Positions 1 to 5,630 of a DNA stretch of 7,829 nucleotides are shown here, in pieces. The stretch lies in contig DNSZ01000167.1 of the NCBI GenBank assembly GCA_003500165.1, forward strand, positions 1-7,829, in the 5' to 3' direction. A program made the translations under genes and the position numbers. The first letter of the stretch is position 1, and every line of letters begins with the position of its first letter. Source of the stretch: Paracoccaceae bacterium (GTDB taxonomy: Bacteria; Pseudomonadota; Alphaproteobacteria; Rhodobacterales; Rhodobacteraceae). The notes beneath the pieces were generated by a model that had not been told where the DNA came from, searched no databases, and was given only the letters and a program-made list of their open reading frames with translations.

Positions 1-42
1 CGTATTTGTGGAACAGTGAAGCGGGGGGCGGCGCGCGGCGGT

Positions 43-69
43 CGGCGGTCGGGCCGGGTTTTTGGCTTT
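43..69 (+). terminator. possible weak terminator of an upstream gene
   Basis: CGGC (43-46) and GCCG (53-56) can pair around a 6-nt loop, with a possible extra U-G pair, and a run of five T begins at 59 and continues T-rich. This could end transcription of a gene left of the window. A short reading frame, VFVEQ then a stop at 2-19, may be the tail of that gene but is too short to identify. The stem is weak, so this is tentative. Confidence 0.3.
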
Positions 70-161
70 TCTTTGCGGCGCGGGTGGATTAGGGCGTGAC
101 CTCCTCCACCGGCCTTGCTGGACGACATCCCGGCTTGCGCCCCCAATGAAAGGAGACCCCG
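62..161 (+). promoter_or_regulatory. rpsO leader with strong Shine-Dalgarno
   Basis: A clear ribosome binding site AAAGGAGA (149-156) lies five bases before the ATG at 162 and fixes the rpsO start. A promoter is only weakly suggested: TTGGCT (62-67), 17 nt, TGGATT (85-90), which is a poor -10 match. In E. coli S15 represses its own translation through an mRNA leader structure. I cannot show such a fold here. Confidence 0.35.
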
Positions 162-431
162 ATGTCGATCACGCAAGACGCCAAGGCGGCGTTGATGAAG
201 GACTATGCCACCAAGGACGGCGACACCGGCTCGCCCGAGGTTCAGGTGGCCATCCTGACCAGCCGGATCAGCAATCTGACCGAGCATTTCAAGACCCATG
301 CCAAGGACAACCATTCCCGGCGCGGCCTGCTGAAGCTGGTCGCGCAGCGGCGCAAGCTGCTCGACTACCTGCGGGGCAAGGACGAGGCACGCTATCAGGA
401 CCTGATCAAGCGGCTGAGCCTGCGCCGTTGA
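162..431 (+). CDS. rpsO: 30S ribosomal protein S15
   Basis: Encodes the 89-residue S15 protein, the normal family length. S15 binds the central domain of 16S rRNA early in small-subunit assembly and helps form an intersubunit bridge. The sequence shows the family signature throughout: the GDTGSPEVQVAILTSRI segment (about residues 19-35), the HFKTHAKDNHSRRGLL segment (about 42-57) with its conserved His/Asp/Arg residues, and the basic tail DLIKRLSLRR. The ATG at 162 has the strongest ribosome binding site in the window just upstream, so the start is secure. The gene lies upstream of pnp, a widely conserved arrangement, but here a small ABM-like gene sits between them, beginning four bases after the rpsO stop and probably cotranscribed. 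Confidence 0.98.
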   Translation: MSITQDAKAALMKDYATKDGDTGSPEVQVAILTSRISNLTEHFKTHAKDNHSRRGLLKLVAQRRKLLDYLRGKDEARYQDLIKRLSLRR

Positions 432-435
432 CGTC

Positions 436-771
436 GTGATCAGCGCCTCCTTCATCTTTACCGAAGGCGAACTCGATGCCGCGTTCCACCGGCTGGATGC
501 GCTGATCGAGGCCGCCGCGCGGGAGACCGAGGGCTTTCTGGGCAAGGAAAGCTGGCTGTCGCCCGACGGGGCCAAACGCAACGCGATGTACTACTGGCGG
601 GACCGCGCCGCGCTTGCCGCATTCGCGGCGCATCCCGACCATATCGAGGCAAAGCGGCAATACGCACGCTGGTATGGCGGCTTTCACGTGGTCATCGCCG
701 AGGTGCTGAAATCCTATGGCGACGGCGCGTTCGACCATGTCACACCGAACCGCCGGGCCCGCCCGGCCTGA
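436..771 (+). CDS. ABM-fold (antibiotic biosynthesis monooxygenase-like) small protein
   Basis: A 111-residue protein starting at GTG 436, four bases after the rpsO stop, so probably read by coupled translation. There is no strong Shine-Dalgarno and no better in-frame start. The pattern fits the dimeric alpha/beta-barrel ABM superfamily: an N-terminal beta strand (ISASFIFT), an amphipathic helix (ELDAAFHRLDALIEAAA), GFLGKESWLS, then YYWRDRAALAAFAAHPDHIEAKRQY. The last piece resembles the usual W.s.e.l..f..h..H.ea ABM segment, and it is followed by a C-terminal strand (FHVVIAEVLKSYGDG). Family members range from heme-degrading or quinol monooxygenases to proteins of unknown role, so no substrate is assigned. 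Codon use matches the GC-rich core genes. A terminator hairpin overlaps the stop codon. Confidence 0.75.
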   Translation: MISASFIFTEGELDAAFHRLDALIEAAARETEGFLGKESWLSPDGAKRNAMYYWRDRAALAAFAAHPDHIEAKRQYARWYGGFHVVIAEVLKSYGDGAFDHVTPNRRARPA

Positions 772-792
772 CCCGATCGGCCGGGCCTTTCC
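761..792 (+). terminator. hairpin terminator overlapping the ABM gene stop codon
   Basis: GCCCGGCC (761-768) pairs perfectly with GGCCGGGC (779-786) around a 10-nt loop that contains the TGA stop at 769-771. A short T run (788-790) follows. The T tract is short, so termination may be partial and some rpsO transcripts may read into pnp. Confidence 0.55.
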
Positions 793-835
793 CCGGCACC
801 GCGGATGGTCTAAGCGACCCCTGTGCCGACACGAA

Positions 836-941
836 GCGCCCGGGCCCCGGCGCGCGGCATCGAGAGGGGTCGGCGGCAATGGGGCCGCCACAGCAACAGA
901 GGACCCGGGAGGGCCCGGGCAACCTCGATACAGGAAACCGA
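836..941 (+). promoter_or_regulatory. structured pnp 5' leader
   Basis: Two GC-rich inverted repeats precede pnp: GCGCC (836-840) with GGCGC (849-853), and CCCGGG (904-909) with CCCGGG (914-919) around a 4-nt loop. A ribosome binding site CAGGAAA (931-937) lies before the ATG at 942. In E. coli the pnp leader folds into a hairpin cut by RNase III, after which PNPase represses its own translation. The position here is compatible with such control, but that is inference. No convincing -35/-10 pair was found between the upstream terminator and pnp. Confidence 0.35.
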
Positions 942-3092
942 ATGTTCAAAATCACGAAACGCGAAATGGAATGGGGCGGCGCGACGCTGACCCTGGAGAC
1001 GGGCCGCGTCGCCCGCCAGGCCGACGGCTCGGTCATCGCCACCCTGGGCGAGACGGCCGTGATGGCCAATGTGACCTTTGCCAAGGAGGCGAAGGAAGGT
1101 CAGGATTTCTTCCCGCTGACCGTCCACTATCAGGAAAAATACTATGCTGCGGGCAAGATCCCCGGCGGCTTCTTCAAGCGCGAGGCGCGGCCCTCGGAAA
1201 AGGAAACGCTGACCGCGCGGCTCATTGACCGGCCGATCCGGCCGCTGTTCGTGCCGGGCTTCAGGCATGAAGTGCTGGTGATGTGCACCGTGCTGAGCCA
1301 CGATCTGGAAAACGATCCCGACATCGTGGCGATGATCGCCGCCTCGGCCGCGCTGACGGTCTCGGGCGTGCCCTTCATGGGGCCGATCGCCGGGGCGCGG
1401 GTCGGCTTTGTCGATGGCAAATACGTCCTCAACCCCGCCATCGACGACATGGACCAGTTGCGCGCCGATCCCGAACAGCGGCTCGACCTGGTCGTCGCGG
1501 GCACCCGCGACGCGGTGATGATGGTCGAATCCGAGGCTTATGAGCTGACCGAGGACGAGATGCTGGGCGCGGTCGAATTCGGCCATGACGCGATCAAGCC
1601 GGTAATCGACCTGATCGTCAGCCTGGCCGAAGAGGCCGCGAAAGAGCCGTTCGATTTCACCCCGCCCGACTACGCGGCGCTTTATGATGCGGTGAAGGCG
1701 GCGGGCGAGGACCGGATGCGCGCGGCCTATGCGATCCTCGACAAGCAGGAACGCACCACCGCCGTCGCAGCCGCGAAAGAGGCGATCAAGGCGGCGCTGA
1801 GCGAAGCGCAGCTGGGGGACCCGAACCTGGGTTCGGCCCTGAAGAAGCTCGAATCGAATGTGCTGCGCGGCGATGTGGTGGAAAACGGCCGCCGGATCGA
1901 CGGCCGCGCGCTGGATCAGGTCCGGCCGATCGTGGCCGAGACCCATGTGCTGCCGCGCGCCCATGGCTCGGCCCTGTTCACAAGGGGCGAGACCCAGGCG
2001 CTGGTGGTCACCACGCTGGGCACCGGCGAGGACGAGCAGATCGTCGATGCGCTGCACCGCAACAGCCGGTCGAACTTTCTGCTGCACTACAACTTCCCGC
2101 CCTATTCGGTGGGCGAGGTCGGCCGGGTCGGCCCGCCGGGGCGACGCGAGATCGGCCATGGCAAGCTTGCCTGGCGGGCGCTGCAGGCGGTTCTGCCGGC
2201 GGCGACCGATTTTCCCTACACCATCCGGCTTGTCTCCGAGATCACCGAATCGAACGGCTCCTCCTCGATGGCGACGGTCTGCGGTTCGTCGCTGGCGATG
2301 ATGGATGCCGGCGTGCCGCTGAGCGCCCCCGTGGCCGGCGTCGCGATGGGCCTGATCCTGGAAACGGACGGCCGCTTTGCCGTGCTGACCGACATCCTGG
2401 GCGACGAGGATCATCTGGGCGATATGGACTTCAAGGTCGCCGGCACCGAACGCGGCATCACCTCGCTGCAGATGGACATCAAGGTCGCCGGCATCACCCA
2501 TGAGATCATGGCCAAGGCGCTGGCCCAGGCCCGCGACGGCCGGCTGCACATTCTGGGCGAGATGGCCAAGGCGCAGTCCGAGGTCGGCGCGTTCTCGGTG
2601 CATGCGCCGCGGATCGAGACGATGCAGATCCCCACCGACAAGATCCGCGACGTGATCGGCACCGGCGGCAAGGTGATCCGCGAGATCGTCGAGGTCTCGG
2701 GCGCCAAGGTCGATGTCAACGACGATGGGGTGATCAAGATCGCCTCGGCCGATGGCGCCGCGCTGAAGAAAGCCTATGACATGATCCATGCCATCGTGGC
2801 CGAGCCCGAAATCGGCCAGATCTACACCGGCAAGGTGGTGAAGCTGATGGATTTCGGCGCCTTCGTGAACTTCTTCGGCAAGCGCGACGGGCTGGTGCAT
2901 GTCAGCCAGATCGCGCCGCAGCGGCTGAAGCACCCGTCGGACGCGCTGTCCGAAGGCCAGGAGGTGAAGGTCAAGCTTCTGGGATTTGACGACCGCGGCA
3001 AGGTCAGGCTGGGCATGAAGATGGTCGATCAGCAGACCGGCGCCGAGATCGATCCCGCCCAGAGCGAACGCGACGAAACCGCGAACGCCTGA
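942..3092 (+). CDS. pnp: polynucleotide phosphorylase (polyribonucleotide nucleotidyltransferase)
   Basis: A 716-residue cytoplasmic 3'-to-5' exoribonuclease that uses phosphate to degrade RNA, releasing nucleoside diphosphates, and can also add tails. It is a core degradosome-type enzyme and works as a trimer. Domains in order: first RNase PH-like domain (with GKIPGGFFKREARPSEKE at about 71-88), a helical linker, second RNase PH-like domain (FTRGETQALVVTTLGT, then SNGSSSMATVCGSSLAMMDAGVP, LGDEDHLGDMDFKVAGT), a KH domain near 560-620 with the IGTGGKVIREI loop, and an S1 domain near 626-700 (GKVVKLMDFGAFVNF). Length and domains are complete. I chose the ATG at 942 over one at 879: MFKITKREMEWGG is the usual family N-terminus, and a ribosome binding site lies at 931-937. 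A strong terminator follows. Confidence 0.98.
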   Translation: MFKITKREMEWGGATLTLETGRVARQADGSVIATLGETAVMANVTFAKEAKEGQDFFPLTVHYQEKYYAAGKIPGGFFKREARPSEKETLTARLIDRPIRPLFVPGFRHEVLVMCTVLSHDLENDPDIVAMIAASAALTVSGVPFMGPIAGARVGFVDGKYVLNPAIDDMDQLRADPEQRLDLVVAGTRDAVMMVESEAYELTEDEMLGAVEFGHDAIKPVIDLIVSLAEEAAKEPFDFTPPDYAALYDAVKAAGEDRMRAAYAILDKQERTTAVAAAKEAIKAALSEAQLGDPNLGSALKKLESNVLRGDVVENGRRIDGRALDQVRPIVAETHVLPRAHGSALFTRGETQALVVTTLGTGEDEQIVDALHRNSRSNFLLHYNFPPYSVGEVGRVGPPGRREIGHGKLAWRALQAVLPAATDFPYTIRLVSEITESNGSSSMATVCGSSLAMMDAGVPLSAPVAGVAMGLILETDGRFAVLTDILGDEDHLGDMDFKVAGTERGITSLQMDIKVAGITHEIMAKALAQARDGRLHILGEMAKAQSEVGAFSVHAPRIETMQIPTDKIRDVIGTGGKVIREIVEVSGAKVDVNDDGVIKIASADGAALKKAYDMIHAIVAEPEIGQIYTGKVVKLMDFGAFVNFFGKRDGLVHVSQIAPQRLKHPSDALSEGQEVKVKLLGFDDRGKVRLGMKMVDQQTGAEIDPAQSERDETANA

Positions 3093-3159
3093 CGCGCAGG
3101 CGGGCGTCGACCGCCACGATCCGTGGCGCCGAGACCGGCGTCATGGCGATGGCAGGACA

Positions 3160-3195
3160 GGGCCCCGGCCGCATGGCCGGGGCCCGTTCCGTTTG
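3160..3195 (+). terminator. strong intrinsic terminator after pnp
   Basis: A perfect 11-bp stem, GGGCCCCGGCC (3160-3170) with GGCCGGGGCCC (3175-3185) around the loop GCAT, is followed by a T-containing tail (3186-3193). It ends the pnp transcript. Before the island arrived it lay between convergent pnp and pncB and may have served both directions. Confidence 0.85.
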
Positions 3196-3210
3196 CGCGG
3201 CTGGCATGAT

Positions 3211-3225
3211 CTCCCGGCGCCGGAG
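3211..3225. repeat. near-palindrome abutting the left repeat
   Basis: A GC palindrome CCGGCGCCGG (3214-3223) with short CTC/GAG flanks ends one base before the left copy of the direct repeat. It would lie immediately after the pncB stop codon in the island-free arrangement. It could be part of the old pncB 3' untranslated hairpin. Its role is unknown. Confidence 0.4.
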
Positions 3226-3398
3226 TCACACCAGCACGCGGCGTTCCTGCTGCGCTCCCACCCCGAACACCCGCTTGTAGCGGGCGATCTCGGCGGCCGG
3301 CCCGGTGGCCTTGGCCGGGTTGTCCGACAGCTTTATCGTGGGCTGCCCATTGGCCGCGGTCGCCTTGCAGACCAGGCTGAACGGCGTCAGAGTATCGC
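3226..3398 (-). repeat. left direct repeat: orphan 3' end of pncB (pseudogene remnant)
   Basis: This 173-bp segment matches 5576-5748 at a constant offset of 2,350 bp, with six mismatches by hand count (3271, 3334, 3336, 3387, 3391, 3393). Read on the - strand it encodes the last ~57 residues of PncB including the stop codon (3226-3228). It lacks the rest of the gene: an in-frame TAG lies just upstream, at 3418-3420. The differences from the working copy are one silent change at R416 and three conservative changes (V395I, A376T, A378T). It is best read as one half of an attachment-site duplication made when the island entered pncB. Confidence 0.93.
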
Positions 3399-3412
3399 GC
3401 AGCAACCGGCTC

Positions 3413-3441
3413 TTGACCTACCGCCCCGCTTTGAGCATCGT
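3413..3441 (+). promoter_or_regulatory. possible promoter of the island operon
   Basis: TTGACC (3413-3418) matches the -35 consensus at five of six positions. With a 17-nt spacer the -10 would be CATCGT (3436-3441), a weak match. Transcription would then begin close to the ATG at 3448, giving a leaderless or near-leaderless message, in line with the lack of a good ribosome binding site. Tentative. Confidence 0.3.
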
Positions 3442-3447
3442 TCAATC

Positions 3448-4728
3448 ATGACACGCCGAACAATGCCAATATCGAAGCTCTTCCTTTGGGAAAAGAACCC
3501 GAGGTTTCCAGAGGTGAAGGACGAGGATGCGGCCATCGCCGTCCTACTTTCGAACGAAAAGACTGATGCGCTAGCAGCTGACATATCCGAGTATGGACTG
3601 AGCCCCGCAGAATCACTTCTTGTGTTTCCACTTAGTCCAGATGACCCTGATACCAATTTCGTAGTTGTCGATGGAAATCGCCGCCTCTGTGCGCTCAAGC
3701 TCTTGACCGACCCCGACCGCGCCCCAGCCGCTTTCCGGGACAGGTTTCACAAGCTCTCTGAAGAGTGGAAGCATCCGGTCAACTCTGTCGAGGTATCCAT
3801 AGTTGATGTCCCTGAAGTTCGGGATCATTGGTTGCGGCGTCTTCATGATGGCGAGCAGGGCGGCAAAGGAAGAAGAAACTGGACGACTGAACAGAAGGCA
3901 CGTTTTAGTGGCGGGGGAAGACAAAAGACTGCCGTAGATGTTCTCGACCGTGCTGAACGCGTTGGCCTTATTTCAACTGGCAGCCGCCGTGGCGCAACCT
4001 CCCATATGGAACGCCTGCTACGCAACCCCGCAGTGAAGGAGTTTCTCGGAATCCGAAAAGATCCCGATACCGACGCAATTCAAACAACACGTCATCCAGA
4101 CGAATTCGACAAATTACTCCAGCACATAGTTGAAGAAGCACAGAATAAGAAGCTAGGCTCTCAGGCCACTAGCGCCAAGATCAAAGACTGGATTAACACG
4201 CTTAGGGCAGAAATCGGCCCATCTGATACCTACGTCGATCCATATTTGATTACGGACCCGAACACGATTTCTCCCTCCGCGCGAGGCAGCAAGATTGAGG
4301 GGAATACGAAGGGTCCAGCCAACAGGATAAGAAAAGCAATCGAGATTCAGAAAGCCTTGCAATCCTATGGAAATACTAAATTGCGTGACCTCTATAGATC
4401 GATCTGTGGGGTCAGCCTTACGGAGCATCCATTACTTGTCTCGGTTGGCATCTGGTCGTTTCTGGACACCCTTGCTGCAAATCAGGGCAAATCTCCGCAG
4501 ACAGCTTTTAATAGCTACTTTAGTGGCGAGTGGATGAAAGCCAATGGGCTTGGCGGCAAGAACGATGCTAAGGGCATGTCGAATGCGCTTAAAAACCTGT
4601 GCGACGGAGGAAATATAACCAAACACGACAAAGTCGCCGCGCACTACGATTCAAGGCAAATGGCCAATGATATGGAAGTGCTTACGCCTCTTATTGTCAA
4701 GGCACTTCAGAAGAAGGCCACCCCATGA
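3448..4728 (+). CDS. ParB/Srx-like N-terminal domain protein, putative defence or epigenetic module component
   Basis: A 426-residue protein if it starts at ATG 3448; ATG 3463 is also possible. The open frame continues upstream, but there it only reads the antisense of the pncB repeat, so I excluded that part. Residues ~8-90 look like the ParB/sulfiredoxin-type fold: WEKNPRF (14-20) resembles the ParB NPR box, and VVDGNRRLCALKLL (73-86) the GxRR box that binds nucleotide in ParB CTPases and recurs in ParB-like nucleases. A basic GRRNWTTEQKARF stretch (141-153) and a possible helical region (~150-200) may bind DNA. Residues ~290-426 form a separate, apparently helical domain that I do not recognise; it ends near GGNITKHDKVAAHY (387-400). 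No sequence-evident HNH, PD-(D/E)XK or transmembrane segment was seen. Its stop overlaps the methyltransferase start by four bases (ATGA). Codon use is foreign to the neighbours. Plasmid or chromosome partitioning is unlikely without a ParA partner. Confidence 0.75.
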   Translation: MTRRTMPISKLFLWEKNPRFPEVKDEDAAIAVLLSNEKTDALAADISEYGLSPAESLLVFPLSPDDPDTNFVVVDGNRRLCALKLLTDPDRAPAAFRDRFHKLSEEWKHPVNSVEVSIVDVPEVRDHWLRRLHDGEQGGKGRRNWTTEQKARFSGGGRQKTAVDVLDRAERVGLISTGSRRGATSHMERLLRNPAVKEFLGIRKDPDTDAIQTTRHPDEFDKLLQHIVEEAQNKKLGSQATSAKIKDWINTLRAEIGPSDTYVDPYLITDPNTISPSARGSKIEGNTKGPANRIRKAIEIQKALQSYGNTKLRDLYRSICGVSLTEHPLLVSVGIWSFLDTLAANQGKSPQTAFNSYFSGEWMKANGLGGKNDAKGMSNALKNLCDGGNITKHDKVAAHYDSRQMANDMEVLTPLIVKALQKKATP

Positions 4729-5630
4729 ATAACTTCTCTCCTTTGCGGTACCCAGGGGGCAAATCGCGTTTGCTCGGCTTTGTTAAAGAGTTCTTGGTTC
4801 TCAACGGCCTTGAAAGGGGTATTTACGTTGAGCCGTTTGCTGGTGGTGGCGGCCTTGCGTTAGGACTACTGTTCTCCGGATACGTCTCTGATGTTTTTCT
4901 CAACGACATTGATCCCGGAATATACTCGTTTTGGCTCTCTATAACTGAGCACACTGATGATTTCTGTTCAATGATTGAAAGTGCAATTTTAAGCGTCGAG
5001 GAGTGGGAAAGGCAGCGCTCTATCTATTTTTGTAGCGCCTCAGTTCTTGAGAAGGGGTTTTCTACATTTTATCTCAATCGCACTAATAGGTCAGGAATCA
5101 TTAAGAGTGGTGGCGTCTTGGGTGGTAAGGCACAACGGGGGCACTACCTAATTGATTGTAGGTTCAATAAGGCTGAGTTGGTTCGGCGCATAAGGAGAAT
5201 AGCGCGATATCGGGACATGATTCACGTTTCCTCTCTCGATGCTTCGCAATTAATTGTTTCTATGGATTCGTCGATTGGTGGGCGAACGCTCATTTTTGCT
5301 GATCCACCGTATTTTGCAAAGGGTTCATCGCTTTATACTAATTATTATCGTGCAGACGATCATGAGAAGCTGGCGACTAGCATTGGGGCACTCACCTTGC
5401 CATGGTTGGTGACTTATGACGACCATCCTAAGATTCGTGAACTATATGCCTGGGCGAGGCCAGGAGTAATCGAAGTGGACTATTCTGTGAATCGACATAG
5501 ACGCGCGCAGGAAATCTGTGTCGCGCGGCCCGGACTATGTTTTCCTTCGGGAATGGTCTTGGAAAACTGCCTAAATCACACCAGCACGCGGCGTTCCTGC
5601 TGCGCTCCCACCCCGAACACGCGCTTGTAG
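4725..5630 (+). CDS. D12-class (Dam-like) adenine-N6 DNA methyltransferase
   Basis: A 301-residue enzyme predicted to transfer a methyl group from S-adenosylmethionine to adenine N6 in DNA; the recognition site cannot be read from sequence. Visible motifs: PLRYPGGK (6-13, motif X), VEPFAGGGGLAL (35-46, AdoMet-binding motif I), NDID (60-63), FYLNRTNRSGI (115-125, typical of this subfamily), ADPPYF (192-197, catalytic DPPY motif IV) and WLVTYDD (227-233). All the expected catalytic parts are present. The start at 4725 overlaps the upstream stop and has AAGAAGG (4711-4717) as ribosome binding site, so the two genes are probably translationally coupled. The last 17 residues (285-301) are encoded by the pncB repeat read antisense, making a 55-bp tail-to-tail overlap with pncB. 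No restriction endonuclease is adjacent. It is the most AT-rich gene here, suggesting transfer. Confidence 0.93.
   Translation: MNNFSPLRYPGGKSRLLGFVKEFLVLNGLERGIYVEPFAGGGGLALGLLFSGYVSDVFLNDIDPGIYSFWLSITEHTDDFCSMIESAILSVEEWERQRSIYFCSASVLEKGFSTFYLNRTNRSGIIKSGGVLGGKAQRGHYLIDCRFNKAELVRRIRRIARYRDMIHVSSLDASQLIVSMDSSIGGRTLIFADPPYFAKGSSLYTNYYRADDHEKLATSIGALTLPWLVTYDDHPKIRELYAWARPGVIEVDYSVNRHRRAQEICVARPGLCFPSGMVLENCLNHTSTRRSCCAPTPNTRL
5539..5567. repeat. inverted repeat near the right island end
   Basis: GTTTTCC (5539-5545) and GGAAAAC (5561-5567) form perfect 7-bp arms with a 15-nt spacer, ending eight bases before the right repeat. On the + strand a competing small hairpin is possible: TTCC, a TTCG loop with the favoured C-G closure, then GGAA (5542-5553). 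It lies inside the methyltransferase reading frame. It may be a structure of the element end or an attenuator for pncB transcripts entering from the right. Function is unproven. Confidence 0.5.

Larger units (their letters stand above)
3226..5575 (+). mobile_element. integrase-less genomic island inserted at the pncB 3' end
   Basis: The unit between equivalent points of the two repeat copies is 2,350 bp and holds two cargo genes. Its composition differs sharply from its flanks: hand counts give about 48% G+C at 3541-3600 and 35% at 4921-4980, against roughly two thirds in neighbouring pnp and pncB. One repeat copy keeps pncB full length while the other lies beyond the cargo, the pattern left by site-specific or homologous integration into the 3' end of a gene, as with e14 and phage 21 in E. 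coli icd. A 173-bp repeat is far too long for a transposase target duplication. No integrase, excisionase or transposase is encoded, so movement would need a helper or host recombination. Horizontal acquisition is inferred. Confidence 0.8.

Noticed and set aside
879..941. Upstream ATG start for pnp
   Set aside because: The extra 21 residues do not belong to the PNPase family, lie in a structured leader, and the ATG at 942 has the better-placed ribosome binding site.
810..2933. Long (707-codon) open frame on the - strand
   Set aside because: It is the antisense shadow of pnp, caused by high GC and codon bias. The His/Asp/Arg-rich product has no family features, while the + strand frame is unmistakable PNPase.
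3193..3447. N-terminal extension of the ParB-like protein by 85 codons
   Set aside because: The extension translates the antisense of the duplicated pncB tail. The same residues occur in the shadow frame at 5537-6943, so it is not part of the protein family.
3448..5630. Classical type II restriction-modification operon
   Set aside because: The methyltransferase partner has a ParB-like domain and no recognisable restriction-endonuclease motif, so calling it a restriction enzyme would be unsupported.
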